Shown here piece after piece: positions 8,564 to 17,776 of a DNA stretch of 64,000 nucleotides. A program made the translations under genes and the position numbers. The stretch is taken from contig NZ_JACSZW010000011.1 in assembly GCF_014472395.1 (NCBI RefSeq), positions 117,182 to 181,181 on the forward strand, in the 5' to 3' direction. Position 1 is the first letter of the stretch, and each line of letters begins with the position of its first letter. Under the pieces are notes generated by a model. That model did not search any database and was not told where the DNA came from. It saw only the letters and a program-made list of their open reading frames with translations. The DNA comes from Pedobacter sp. N36a (GTDB taxonomy: Bacteria > Bacteroidota > Bacteroidia > Sphingobacteriales > Sphingobacteriaceae).

Positions 8564-9970
8564 TTACATTTGGTACAAATCAATATATTGTTGAGCCGCT
8601 CTATCCCATGAGTGGTCTAATTGCATCATATACTTTCGGATTTCCTTTAGCTTCGGCTGATCCTGATATAGTTCATATGCCCTACCTATCGCGTGCCCCA
8701 CATCCCAAACACTAGTCTGATCATGACAAATACCAAAACCCCCATCTCCAATATCTATCACTGTATCTTTTAATCCTCCAATCCTACGGACAATAGGAAC
8801 GGTTCCATAACGCAGGGCATACATCTGATTCAGTCCACATGGCTCTACTCTGCTTGGCATCAGCAGAAAGTCGGCCCCAGCATAAATCTGGTGTGACAAC
8901 TGTTCATTGTAACCAATATACGCATTATAATTTCCTGGAAAAGCCTCTTTCAACTGCATCAATCTACCTTCTACCTGAGGATCTCCAGATCCCAAAACCA
9001 ATACATTAATCGCGCCATTTCCTTTTGACAAGGCATTATAAAAAATCTCAGGCAACAAATCTGCTCCCTTCTCTCCTACCAATCGCCCGATAAAAGTAAA
9101 TAACGGCTTTTCAGGATCCAGGTTAAACACGCGACATAAAGCCGCTTTATTCGCCTTTTTACCACTATCCAAAGTACGGATCGCATATTTCTTTTCCAGC
9201 ATAGGATCATGCTGTGGATCCCATACCTCATTGTCAATCCCATTTAAAATGCCTACAGATTTGGAGCGTTCCTGCGCGAGTAAATCTTCCAGGCCATTGG
9301 CTTTAAAACTAATTTCTTCCAAATAACTTGGTGATACCGTAGTGACTCTCCATGCGCATTTAATTGCCGCAGCCAATGGATTTATCGATCCTTTCCAGTC
9401 CAACTGTCCAGATTTCCATAAATCAAAGGGTGGTAAATAATGTAATTTATCCCAGCCAAACTGCCCCTGATATTGTGCATTATGAATGGTCAATACAGAA
9501 GCTACCTGACTTAACTTTTTAAACTGATGTCCGTACGCCATCATAAAAGGGACTAATCCTGTATGGTGATCATGACAATGGACCACGTCTGGCTTATGTT
9601 CCCATTGCGCAATCCAATCCAATACGGCAATTTGAAAAGCCAGAAAACGCGCTGTATCGTCGTCATAACCGTAAACATTTGGTCGGTCCATTAGGCCGGA
9701 AATATGCACCAGGTATAAGTCAAAACCCAGCTTATTGGTCAATTCTCTAAAAATTCTGACTGGAAAATCATGAAAGCCCAGCTTCCCCCATCCATCATAT
9801 ACCACCTCAAACTCATTTTCCTGCATAAATTTGGTCTGATAAGCTGGCATGACCACTTTAGCAACGTGGCCAAGCTTATTCTGGTATTTTGGCAAAGCGC
9901 CAACAACATCGCCCAGACCACCTACTTTAGCAATAGGATAACATTCTGCACTCAGGTGGATAATCTCCAT
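8564..9970 (-). CDS. glgA: Glycogen synthase (ADP-glucose, GT5)
   Basis: Extends alpha-1,4-glucan chains from ADP-glucose. From the ATG at 9970 it has 468 residues and begins MEIIHLSAECYPIAKVGGLG, which includes the KVGGLGDVVG ADP-glucose site. The HDHHTGLVPF region, the GRLVGEKGADLL hinge and the C-terminal E-x7-E motif in PSRVEPCGLNQMYALRYGTVP mark family GT5. An in-frame start at 10117 would add 49 residues unrelated to the family and run through an inverted repeat, so it is rejected. It is the first gene of a glgA-glgC operon. Confidence 0.95.
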   Translation of the reverse strand: MEIIHLSAECYPIAKVGGLGDVVGALPKYQNKLGHVAKVVMPAYQTKFMQENEFEVVYDGWGKLGFHDFPVRIFRELTNKLGFDLYLVHISGLMDRPNVYGYDDDTARFLAFQIAVLDWIAQWEHKPDVVHCHDHHTGLVPFMMAYGHQFKKLSQVASVLTIHNAQYQGQFGWDKLHYLPPFDLWKSGQLDWKGSINPLAAAIKCAWRVTTVSPSYLEEISFKANGLEDLLAQERSKSVGILNGIDNEVWDPQHDPMLEKKYAIRTLDSGKKANKAALCRVFNLDPEKPLFTFIGRLVGEKGADLLPEIFYNALSKGNGAINVLVLGSGDPQVEGRLMQLKEAFPGNYNAYIGYNEQLSHQIYAGADFLLMPSRVEPCGLNQMYALRYGTVPIVRRIGGLKDTVIDIGDGGFGICHDQTSVWDVGHAIGRAYELYQDQPKLKEIRKYMMQLDHSWDRAAQQYIDLYQM

Positions 9971-10070
9971 AATTCTCAAGGGGTTAAAAGTATCATAAAA
10001 TAGGCAATACAAGCTAAAATGGCAATTATTCCTGCAAATAATTTTAATTAAAAATTTAGCTATTCGAGCA

Positions 10071-10110
10071 TGAAATCTTTTGCGCTGAAGGGCGCAAAGT
10101 TTTCCAGGTC
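10071..10110. repeat. Inverted-repeat unit, left copy
   Basis: About 36 bp beginning TGAAATCTTTTGCGCTGAAG match, in inverted orientation and with four transitions, the unit at 10239-10274. The core is itself a hairpin (TTTGCGC, loop, GCGCAAA). It lies in the glgA upstream region. Confidence 0.7.
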
Positions 10111-10210
10111 TCTCCACAGCCTAAATTTTCACAGCAAAATTAACGCCGAATAGTGGTAGAGGGGAAAGGGGAAGGGAAAAGCAAGTATAATTCCTTACTC
10201 AATTGATAAA

Positions 10211-10301
10211 AAAAAAGAAGCGTTCTAAGGAAAAGGTCTAGAAAATTTTGTGCCCTTCAGCGCAAAAGATTTCAACCTTTTCTTAGTAATGCTTCTTTTT
10301 T
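10211..10301. terminator. Nested stem-loop, probable terminator of the cys operon
   Basis: Outer arms of about 27 bp (10211-10237 and 10275-10301; AAAAAAGAAGC ... GCTTCTTTTTT) pair with few mismatches and enclose the right inverted-repeat unit, which forms its own hairpin. Runs of A and T at the ends allow termination on either strand. It lies 36 bp after the cysN stop (minus strand). A small mobile repeat of MITE or REP type is the alternative reading. Confidence 0.65.
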
Positions 10302-10336
10302 AATCTTGGTAATACTTTTTTAAAATTTATAGGGTA

Positions 10337-11587
10337 CTAATCTGCAACCGCTCTAAACATCAAAGCAGCAACCGTTAAATTCGTTCTGCTGTCGATCAAT
10401 ATCGCTGCACCATTCGCTTTATTATCTGTATAAAGATCAAAAGCCAGCTCATCAGCTGTTTTAATTAAAATCCTGCCAATATCATTCAATTTGAAGTCGG
10501 CAGCATCCTGTTTCTCCAAAGTATTGATGTCTACTTTATAAATGATCTCGCTGATCTTCGCTTTTGTGACCTTGCTATTGTGCTGCAATAAGTAAGTGAT
10601 GCTTTCGTCAAGCGGGCGACTATCCATCCAGCAAACATCTGTTTCAATCAGTTTCGAGTTTTGCGGTAAATGCGCTGCATTGACTAAAACATCGCCCCTG
10701 CTGATGTCAATATTATCCTTCAGGTGAAGCGTAACTGATTGTCCGGCATGCACCTCTTCTGGCCTAAGGTCAAAAATTTCGATCCTATCGATGGTGGAAC
10801 TGCTTCCTGATGGCAATACCGTTACTTTATCATTCAGTTTAAATGAACCACTTAACACCCTGCCTGCATAACCACGGTAATCATGAAGCGCATCAGTTTG
10901 AGGCCTCACTACCCATTGCACTGGCATTCTGGCGAGGTGATAACTTTGTTTATCCTCTACATCTACCGTCTCCAGGAAATGCAGGAGACTGCGTCCCTGA
11001 TACCAAATCATGTTTTGGGACTCATGAACAATGTTATCACCTTTTAAAGCACTCACGGGGATGAACGTTACCGCTTTGAGCTTCAATTCTTCGGCCAGTG
11101 TTTTATACTTTTCAGTGATTGCGTGGAACACTGTTTCGCTGTAATCCACCATATCCATTTTATTAATCGCTACCACCACATGTTCGATTCCTAATAAAGA
11201 AACCAGGTACGAATGTCTGATCGTTTGTTCTACTACCCCATTTCTGGCATCAATCAAAATAATGGCCAATTTAGCGGTAGAAGCACCTGTAACCATGTTT
11301 CTGGTGTATTGAATATGACCAGGGGTGTCAGCGATAATAAACTTACGCTTTTCCGTCTGAAAATATTTATAGGCCACATCGATGGTGATTCCCTGTTCTC
11401 TTTCTGCTCTTAATCCATCTGTTAAAATGGCCAGATCGATGGTACCATCGTCATTTTTACGGTTAGATTGCTGTAAGGCCTCCAGTTGATCCGCTAAAAT
11501 AGAATCTGTATCGTAAAGCAGTCTTCCAATAAGTGTACTCTTTCCGTCGTCTACACTTCCTGCGGTAAAAAATTTCAATAAATTCAT
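10337..11587 (-). CDS. cysN: Sulfate adenylyltransferase, GTPase subunit
   Basis: GTP-hydrolysing subunit of ATP sulfurylase, which activates sulfate to APS together with CysD. The protein has 416 residues with an EF-Tu-like GTPase domain: P-loop GSVDDGKST near residue 10, DTPGHIQYTRNM (G3) near 90 and NKMD (G4) near 145, followed by two beta-barrel domains. It is slightly shorter than enterobacterial CysN and has no fused APS kinase. Its ATG shares one base with the cysD stop (TAATG), so translation is coupled. It is the last gene of the sulfate assimilation operon. Confidence 0.96.
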   Translation of the reverse strand: MNLLKFFTAGSVDDGKSTLIGRLLYDTDSILADQLEALQQSNRKNDDGTIDLAILTDGLRAEREQGITIDVAYKYFQTEKRKFIIADTPGHIQYTRNMVTGASTAKLAIILIDARNGVVEQTIRHSYLVSLLGIEHVVVAINKMDMVDYSETVFHAITEKYKTLAEELKLKAVTFIPVSALKGDNIVHESQNMIWYQGRSLLHFLETVDVEDKQSYHLARMPVQWVVRPQTDALHDYRGYAGRVLSGSFKLNDKVTVLPSGSSSTIDRIEIFDLRPEEVHAGQSVTLHLKDNIDISRGDVLVNAAHLPQNSKLIETDVCWMDSRPLDESITYLLQHNSKVTKAKISEIIYKVDINTLEKQDAADFKLNDIGRILIKTADELAFDLYTDNKANGAAILIDSRTNLTVAALMFRAVAD

Positions 11588-12492
11588 TAAAAATACCCTC
11601 CTTTTTTGCGGTCTTCCATAGCAGCTTCTGATACCTTATCGTCCATGCGCGCGCCACGTTCACTAATTTTTGATGCACTGATTTCGCTGATGATGTCTTC
11701 GATCTGATCGGCTTCCGATTCTACGGCTGCAGTACAGCTCATATCACCAACGGTACGGAAACGAACCATTTTATTTTCTACGATATCATCTGCATCCATG
11801 TTCAGGAATGGCGAAGCGGCCATCAGCTGACCATTTCTGGTGATCACATCTCTGCGGTGTGCGAAATAAATGGAAGGAAGATCAATATTTTCTCTTTTGA
11901 TATAGTTCCAGACATCCAGTTCCGTCCAGTTACTGATTGGGAAAACACGTACATTTTCTCCTTTATGAATCTTACCATTATAGATGTTCCAAAGTTCCGG
12001 ACGCTGACGCTTAGGATCCCATTGTCCGAATTCATCCCTTACCGAGAAAATTCTTTCTTTGGCCCTTGCTTTTTCTTCATCGCGGCGTGCGCCACCGATA
12101 CAGGCATCGAAACCATGTTTGGCAATGGTATCCAGTAAAGTTACCGTTTGCAGGGAATTCCTGCTGGCACTTTTTCCAGTTTGTTCTACTACTTTTCCTT
12201 GATCAATAGACTCCTGTACATGACCAACGATGAGTTTTTCGCCCAGGCGCTCCACCATTGTATCACGGTAGGCAATGGTTTCTTCGAAGTTATGTCCAGT
12301 ATCGATGTGTACGAGTGGGAAAGGAAACTTTCCCGGGCGGAATGCTTTTTCGGCAAGTCGTACCAGGGTGATCGAGTCTTTTCCTCCGGAGAATAGCAAT
12401 GCTGGCTTTTCAAATTGCCCGGCTACTTCACGTAAAATGTGAATGGCTTCGGCTTCCAGTTCGTCTAAATAATCTAAATTATACTTACTCAT
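11587..12492 (-). CDS. cysD: Sulfate adenylyltransferase, small subunit
   Basis: Catalytic adenylyl-transfer subunit of ATP sulfurylase. The protein has 301 residues, the normal size. The PP-loop SGGKDSITLVRLA lies near residue 35, followed by PLVHIDTGHNFEET, the GGARRDEEKARAKER block near 135 and VFPISNWTELDVW, all typical of CysD. Its start is 11 bp after cysH and its stop overlaps the cysN start by one base. Confidence 0.97.
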   Translation of the reverse strand: MSKYNLDYLDELEAEAIHILREVAGQFEKPALLFSGGKDSITLVRLAEKAFRPGKFPFPLVHIDTGHNFEETIAYRDTMVERLGEKLIVGHVQESIDQGKVVEQTGKSASRNSLQTVTLLDTIAKHGFDACIGGARRDEEKARAKERIFSVRDEFGQWDPKRQRPELWNIYNGKIHKGENVRVFPISNWTELDVWNYIKRENIDLPSIYFAHRRDVITRNGQLMAASPFLNMDADDIVENKMVRFRTVGDMSCTAAVESEADQIEDIISEISASKISERGARMDDKVSEAAMEDRKKGGYF

Positions 12493-12503
12493 TTTCTTAT
12501 CTT

Positions 12504-13208
12504 TTACTTAGTGGCATGTAAACCACATTCTTTCTTTGATTGATCTTCCCACCACCAGCGTCCGGCTCTGAAATCCTCCCCTTCTTGCACCGCTCTGGTA
12601 CAGGGAGCACATCCGATGCTCGGAAAACCTTTATCGTGAAGGGTATTATAAACGATGTTATGTTTCTTGATATAGGCCTTTACTTCTTCCAGCGACCAGT
12701 GAAATATAGGGTGGAATTTCAGCAGGTTATTTTGCTCATCCCACTCCAGGTTGGTCATATCTGTACGGTTGAGCGATTGCTCGGAACGGATGCCCGTGAT
12801 CCAACAATCTTTACCGCTAATCGCTCTCTGCAAAGGCGCTAACTTACGAATATGACAACATTCTTTTCTGTTTTCTACCGATTCATAAAAACTATTTGGC
12901 CCTTTGGCATTCACCATTTCCTGCAGCGCTTCTGCTTGCGGATAATAGGCCAGGATCGGCTTTTTATAATTCTCTAATGTTCTGTTCCATACGTAATACG
13001 TTTCCGGGAAGAGCCTGCCTGTTTCCAGGGTAAACACTTCAATGGGAATATCATTTGCAAAAATCAGGTGTGTAACCACCTGGTCTTCCCAACCGAAACT
13101 GGTGGAGAACACTATTTTCCCCGGATAAGCAGCTGCAAAATAACGCAGGGCCTCTACCGGATCTTTATCTTTTATTTGTTCAGCTATTGCTGTTAAATTT
13201 TCTTTCAT
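12504..13208 (-). CDS. cysH: Assimilatory adenylyl-sulfate (APS) reductase, 4Fe-4S type
   Basis: Reduces activated sulfate to sulfite with thioredoxin. The protein has 234 residues with a PP-loop fold (FSTSFGWEDQVV). The cluster-binding cysteines CC (117-118) and C200-x2-C203 are present, and the catalytic cysteine C228 sits in KKECGLH. The CC...CxxC set marks the APS-using form rather than the cluster-free PAPS reductase; absence of a cysC kinase gene in the operon fits this. The spacing is 2 bp after the siroheme-TauE fusion and 11 bp before cysD. Confidence 0.94.
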   Translation of the reverse strand: MKENLTAIAEQIKDKDPVEALRYFAAAYPGKIVFSTSFGWEDQVVTHLIFANDIPIEVFTLETGRLFPETYYVWNRTLENYKKPILAYYPQAEALQEMVNAKGPNSFYESVENRKECCHIRKLAPLQRAISGKDCWITGIRSEQSLNRTDMTNLEWDEQNNLLKFHPIFHWSLEEVKAYIKKHNIVYNTLHDKGFPSIGCAPCTRAVQEGEDFRAGRWWWEDQSKKECGLHATK

Positions 13209-13210
13209 GA

Positions 13211-14836
13211 CTAAAATTCTTTAAGGATAAAATTGATGATGCTGCGTAAGCTGACCAATACTACCAATACACCTACTGACACCATAATTGTTTTTACAGA
13301 GATCTTATTCGATACTCTCGCTGCAATCGGCGATGCCAATGCACTGCCAATCACCAAACCACCTACTGCTTCCCAATGTGCGCCATTTAACATGGTAATA
13401 AAAGTCAGGGAGCTCATCAGGGCAATAAAGAATCTGGTAATTTTTACCGTTCCTAAAGAGAACCTTGCGTTTCTTCCTCCTGCGATTAAGCTGGATAAAA
13501 CAATGGATCCCCAGCCACCGCCACCAACAGCATCGATAAAACCACCAAACAAACCTAAAAGACCGATTTTTTTAATTTTACCTTTCGGGTTTTTCAGCCC
13601 GCGGTTAATTTGATAGGCTTTGGAAAGAATTACACCACCAAGGATCAGGGTATACACTGATATGATGGGCTTCGTATAATGGTTATAATGTTCTAATGAC
13701 GACAACAGGTAGGCACCTACTACAGCGCCCACAATTCCTGGAATCAGCAGCATACGGAACAGCTTCCAGTTGACATTTCCGAAACGGTAATGCATCCAGC
13801 CGGCAATACCATTGCTCAGAATTTCCGACAGATGGACACCCATACTCGCTGAGGCAGGGGGAACACCCATCGCCAGAGAAAATGAAGTAGAGGTTACCCC
13901 ATACGACATCCCAATGGCACCGTCAATCATCGCGAACACAAACCCACCTATCAGGAACCAGTAAAACATGGGATCCAATTGCGTCAGGTAAGCCTGAAAT
14001 TCAGGTTCCTTATGCCAGAAAGCAGTAATGACGATAGCAAAAGAAAGCACGATTGAGGTCCAGATCAGCCATTTGAAGTTTTTCTTAACCTTATCTACGC
14101 TCTTTTCAGGAACCGCATCATTTTCAGCCAGCAGAGTTTCATTTGAAACTACATTCGTTCCCGCCGACTGACTTTCCATAGCATTCCCTGTTTCAATTGA
14201 AATGGCCTGATCATTTAAAACCTTACTCACTTTTGAAAATCCATTTTTCGCTGAACCTCTTTCAGCCACTAAAATAGAGGTGACTTCATTCAACCTGGTT
14301 ACCTTCTCCGCAAAATCCCCGCTTAAAGTACTTCTTAAAGCTTCCATGTTTCCTAAAGTATCAATCAATGCTTCCGGCAGGTTTTCATTCAATACTTCTT
14401 TTAAGCGTTTCGCAATCGTTGGTGACTTCCCATTGGTAGAAATCGCTATTTTCAGGTCTCCCTTTTTCACGATCGAACCCAGGTAAAAATTACACAGATC
14501 CGGCTTGTCCGCAAAGTTCGCCAGCAGATTTCGCTGATCGGCTTCCAGTCTGATCTGTTGGTTTAATACATTGTTATTTGTTGCGGCGACCACCAGATCG
14601 GCATGATCCAGATCTCCGGTCATAAATTCCCTTTGCAGAATGATCACCCCTTCATGAGCGGCAGCCAGTTCCCTAAATTCCGGTAAAACCTCGGTTGCAA
14701 TTACCCGAATGCGGGCTTCAGGACTATTTGATAATATGGCTGCTAATTTCTCCAGTCCAACCGGACCTGCACCAATCAGCACTGTGCGAATGGTGTTCAA
14801 TTTAATGAAGACAGGAAATAATTGATTGCCTTCCAT
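13211..14836 (-). CDS. Fusion of precorrin-2 dehydrogenase (siroheme synthase N-part) and TauE/SafE permease
   Basis: One reading frame of 541 residues joins two functions. Residues 1 to about 205 are a CysG/Met8-like NAD-dependent precorrin-2 dehydrogenase/ferrochelatase (LIGAGPVGLEKLAAIL; ISTNGKSPTIAKRLKE), which completes siroheme from the SUMT product. After a low-complexity linker (about 205-245) follows a membrane part of about eight helices with TauE/SafE features (FVFAMIDGAIGMSYGVTSTS; GGFIDAVGGGGWG), a family that moves sulfite or other sulfur anions. It lies between SUMT (5 bp) and cysH (2 bp). As the operon has no other permease, the membrane half may move sulfate or sulfite; direction and substrate are inference. 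Confidence 0.92.
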   Translation of the reverse strand: MEGNQLFPVFIKLNTIRTVLIGAGPVGLEKLAAILSNSPEARIRVIATEVLPEFRELAAAHEGVIILQREFMTGDLDHADLVVAATNNNVLNQQIRLEADQRNLLANFADKPDLCNFYLGSIVKKGDLKIAISTNGKSPTIAKRLKEVLNENLPEALIDTLGNMEALRSTLSGDFAEKVTRLNEVTSILVAERGSAKNGFSKVSKVLNDQAISIETGNAMESQSAGTNVVSNETLLAENDAVPEKSVDKVKKNFKWLIWTSIVLSFAIVITAFWHKEPEFQAYLTQLDPMFYWFLIGGFVFAMIDGAIGMSYGVTSTSFSLAMGVPPASASMGVHLSEILSNGIAGWMHYRFGNVNWKLFRMLLIPGIVGAVVGAYLLSSLEHYNHYTKPIISVYTLILGGVILSKAYQINRGLKNPKGKIKKIGLLGLFGGFIDAVGGGGWGSIVLSSLIAGGRNARFSLGTVKITRFFIALMSSLTFITMLNGAHWEAVGGLVIGSALASPIAARVSNKISVKTIMVSVGVLVVLVSLRSIINFILKEF

Positions 14837-14841
14837 ATTAA

Positions 14842-15630
14842 TTATTGTTCTTCTTTAAGTGCATTGAAAAATTCTTTGATGGGTTGAAAAGAAGGGTGTA
14901 AGGACACCACCTCGCCAAAGATCAGCAATGCTGGTGCTTCAATTCCTTTTTCTTCTACTGATTCGACAATCGTATCTACCACACCAATCGCCAGTTTTTC
15001 ATTTTGTGTCGAACCGCTTTGAATCGCAGCAACCGGTAGTTTTCCTTTTCCTTCATTTTGGAAAAGCTTCACAATCTCTTTCAGTTTTCCCAATCCCATT
15101 AATACGACTACTGTAGCTTTAGATCTTGCCGCTTCATACAAATCATTAGAGATTTTTCCGGAAGCGGTGGTCCCTGTCACCACCCAAAAACTTTCGCTTA
15201 ATCCCCTATGTGTTACCGGAATTTGCTGTAAACCAGGAACAGATATCGAGCTGGATAAGCCTGGAATTACCGTTACCGGAATGCTATAACCCGCAGCAAA
15301 GTCCAATTCTTCGTAGCCTCTCCCAAATACAAAAGGATCACCACCTTTTAAGCGGACCACGTGACCGTAGTTCAGGGCATAATCAATCATGAGCTTATTC
15401 ACGGCATCCTGCGAATAAGAATGTTCTCCAGAACGTTTACCCACATATACTTTGATGGCTTCAGGGTTGGCATAATCCAATACTCCTTCATTCACTAAAG
15501 CATCATACAATACCACATCGGCAGATTTCAAGGCATTTGCACCTCTCATCGTGATCAATTCAGGATCACCAGGGCCGGCACCTACCAAAGTAATCTTTGG
15601 TTCTTTGTTGTTTATATTTTTAGTGCTCAT
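14842..15630 (-). CDS. cobA: Uroporphyrinogen-III C-methyltransferase (SUMT)
   Basis: Methylates uroporphyrinogen III twice with SAM to give precorrin-2, the precursor of the siroheme used by the upstream sulfite reductase. The protein has 262 residues and standard motifs: VGAGPGDPELITMRGANAL near residue 16, VYVGKRSGEH, VVRLKGGDPFVFGRGYEE near 96 and PVTHRGL. Its ATG shares one base with the stop of the sulfite reductase gene (TAATG). The dehydrogenase and ferrochelatase steps are supplied by the next gene, so the operon makes its own cofactor. Confidence 0.96.
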   Translation of the reverse strand: MSTKNINNKEPKITLVGAGPGDPELITMRGANALKSADVVLYDALVNEGVLDYANPEAIKVYVGKRSGEHSYSQDAVNKLMIDYALNYGHVVRLKGGDPFVFGRGYEELDFAAGYSIPVTVIPGLSSSISVPGLQQIPVTHRGLSESFWVVTGTTASGKISNDLYEAARSKATVVVLMGLGKLKEIVKLFQNEGKGKLPVAAIQSGSTQNEKLAIGVVDTIVESVEEKGIEAPALLIFGEVVSLHPSFQPIKEFFNALKEEQ

Positions 15631-17717
15631 TAGATTTGCTCCTCTCTTTTTGCATTGATCTGATTAAAAAAGTCGGTGACATCAGCCAGGTAAGCGGCAG
15701 CAAATTCTGCTGTAGGCTCATTCTTATTGATTTGTAACACCAATTCATTGAAAGTACTTTTCAGTTTAAACTCTCCTGTTTCCACATAATGGGTGTCAAA
15801 TTCACGGATCACACCAATTTGTGTGCTGCTGTTTACTGCTTTATCCAGTAACAGTGCTTTTGCAGCGTTTACGAATACTGCATAAGTATGGTAAATGGCA
15901 TCAGACCATGCTCCTGCTTCGAAGGAAGCCCTTGCCCAACCTAATTTTTCTTCTGCTTCCAATAGCAAAGTAGCTACTAAATCGATCACCACACCTGCAC
16001 ATTCTCCAACACCAATTGCCGTATTAAAGATCTCTTCATGACCCCAGTCTACATATTCTTCCTCTTTCAAGGTAGTCAGATCTGCCAGTGGTTTTAATAG
16101 CTGGTAGAAATAATCTTTCCCTTGTCTGTCGTAATAAGCATGGAAGCTTTCTTCCTCCTGGTGATTCGCACTAAAATCGTTTAATAATGTTCTTAACACA
16201 TCAGTAGCACGCTTAGAAGGCGCTTTAATCACCCTTTCCGCTACCCTGCCAGCACCATCACCAACGGTACCACCACCTAGCATCACCTGTACTGCAGGAA
16301 CTACTTTTCCATTTGCTTTCACCGAGCTGCCATGAAATCCGATATGCGCCAGACCATGCTGACCACAAGAATTCATACATCCGCTGATTTTTATTTTAAT
16401 GTCTTTATCGTAAATCAATTCTGGAAACTCTTCATAGATCACTTCTTCAAGCGCTACAGAAAGCGACATACTATTCGAAATCCCAAGGTTACAAGTATCT
16501 GTTCCCGGGCAGGTAGTCACATCACCGATGCTGTCAAATCCAGGAGTCGCAAAATCAACTGCTTTTAAGGCTTCATATAAAGCCGGTAAAGCAGCTGCCC
16601 TAACAAACTTTAAAAGTAGTCCCTGGTTTTGAGTGATGCGGATTTCATCAGCCACATGAGGACTGATTCCTTCCACCAATTTACGGGCACGATCGGTTTT
16701 AATATCTCCTACCGGCACCTTTACATACACGCCATAAAAGCCTGCTTGTTTCTGAGCTACTACGTTTGTAGCGCGCCAATGCTGGTATTCCAAAGTATTT
16801 ACAACCTCCAATTCCGGATATTCCAGCAAAGCAGGAGGCTCAGGAGAAAGGACTGCATCTCTATCTATTTTAAAGGACTTTGATTTATTGGCGATTCTTT
16901 CTTCATCAATAAGTCTCAATAATTCTTCTAATCCTAATTTTTGTACTAAATATTTAAGACGTGCTTTGTTTCTATTGGTACGTTCTCCGTAACGGTCAAA
17001 CACCCTTAATACGGATTCCGCATAAGGAATGATCTGATCTTCCGGCAGGAAATTATGTACCAAACTGGCCAGGAAAGGCTGTGCACCTAGTCCACCTCCC
17101 AACATCACTTTAAAACCACGTTCTCCTTTTTCATTGATTTTTGGAATAAAACCAAGATCATGGATATAGCTGTATGCCGTATCTTTTTCATCCGAAGAGA
17201 AAGAAAATTTGATCTTCCTTCCCATTTCCTGACAAATCGGGTTACGCAGGAAGTAGCTGAAAAACGCATGTGCATAAGGAGAAACATCAAACAATTCGTT
17301 TGGATTGATTCCTGAATCCGGCGAAGAGGTGACGTTTCTAACCGTATTCCCACAAGCTTCACGGATCGTGACATCATCGCGTTCCAGTTCCTCCCACAAT
17401 TGAGGAGTTCTGTCTAAACTCACATAGTGAATCTGAATGTCCTGTCTGGTGGTTAAGTGAAGATTTCCACTGCCATACTCATCAGAAACATCGGCGATGC
17501 GTAACAGTTGTTTGAAGGTGACTTTTCCAAAAGGCAATTTAATACGCACCATTTGTACGCCAGGCTGTCTTTGTCCATAAACACCACGGGCAAGGCGCAG
17601 GCTTCTAAATTTTTCCTCATGGATTTTTCCTTCGCGAAAGGCGCTGATCTTTTTCTCAAGATCTATAATATCCTTTTCAACAACAGGATTTTCTAACTCT
17701 GTTCTAAAACTTTGCAT
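15630..17717 (-). CDS. Siroheme-dependent sulfite (nitrite/sulfite) reductase with C-terminal HEPN-like domain
   Basis: Reduces sulfite to sulfide. The protein has 695 residues, and residues 1 to about 510 form the duplicated ferredoxin-like and siroheme/4Fe-4S halves. Cluster cysteines are C403-x5-C409 and C447-x3-C451 (SGCMNSCGQHG), and YGSGNLHLTTRQDIQ is the siroheme-side signature. Residues from about 530 to the end (WGHEEIFNTAIGVGECAGVV onwards) are helical and resemble HEPN domains sometimes found on this enzyme in Bacteroidota; their role is unknown. No flavoprotein partner gene is present, so ferredoxin is the likely donor. It is the first gene of the cys operon, 20 bp after the attenuator terminator. 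Confidence 0.94.
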   Translation of the reverse strand: MQSFRTELENPVVEKDIIDLEKKISAFREGKIHEEKFRSLRLARGVYGQRQPGVQMVRIKLPFGKVTFKQLLRIADVSDEYGSGNLHLTTRQDIQIHYVSLDRTPQLWEELERDDVTIREACGNTVRNVTSSPDSGINPNELFDVSPYAHAFFSYFLRNPICQEMGRKIKFSFSSDEKDTAYSYIHDLGFIPKINEKGERGFKVMLGGGLGAQPFLASLVHNFLPEDQIIPYAESVLRVFDRYGERTNRNKARLKYLVQKLGLEELLRLIDEERIANKSKSFKIDRDAVLSPEPPALLEYPELEVVNTLEYQHWRATNVVAQKQAGFYGVYVKVPVGDIKTDRARKLVEGISPHVADEIRITQNQGLLLKFVRAAALPALYEALKAVDFATPGFDSIGDVTTCPGTDTCNLGISNSMSLSVALEEVIYEEFPELIYDKDIKIKISGCMNSCGQHGLAHIGFHGSSVKANGKVVPAVQVMLGGGTVGDGAGRVAERVIKAPSKRATDVLRTLLNDFSANHQEEESFHAYYDRQGKDYFYQLLKPLADLTTLKEEEYVDWGHEEIFNTAIGVGECAGVVIDLVATLLLEAEEKLGWARASFEAGAWSDAIYHTYAVFVNAAKALLLDKAVNSSTQIGVIREFDTHYVETGEFKLKSTFNELVLQINKNEPTAEFAAAYLADVTDFFNQINAKREEQI

Positions 17718-17737
17718 AGTACGTTTGGTCTTATTTG

Positions 17738-17776
17738 AAAAAAGCTTCTTCTGTCGGGGAGACTGAAGAAGCTTTT
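17738..17776 (-). terminator. Attenuator terminator in the cys operon leader
   Basis: On the minus strand a perfect 12-bp stem AAAAGCTTCTTC (17776-17765) / GAAGAAGCTTTT (17751-17740) with a 13-nt loop ends in TTTTTTC. It stands between the leader peptide and the first structural gene, so transcripts must read through it. The 5' arm can instead pair with upstream leader sequence (see the antiterminator). Confidence 0.92.

Larger units (their letters stand above)
9971..10336. other. Intergenic region with nested inverted repeats, no gene
   Basis: No coding sequence is supported here. The region holds the two related repeats at 10071-10110 and 10239-10274, a nested stem-loop at 10211-10301 that probably ends the cys operon, and presumably the glgA promoter (minus strand), which I could not place with confidence. 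Confidence 0.7.

Noticed and set aside
9971..10117. 49-residue N-terminal extension of GlgA
   Set aside because: It has no family similarity and translates an inverted repeat; the ATG at 9970 gives the standard N-terminus.
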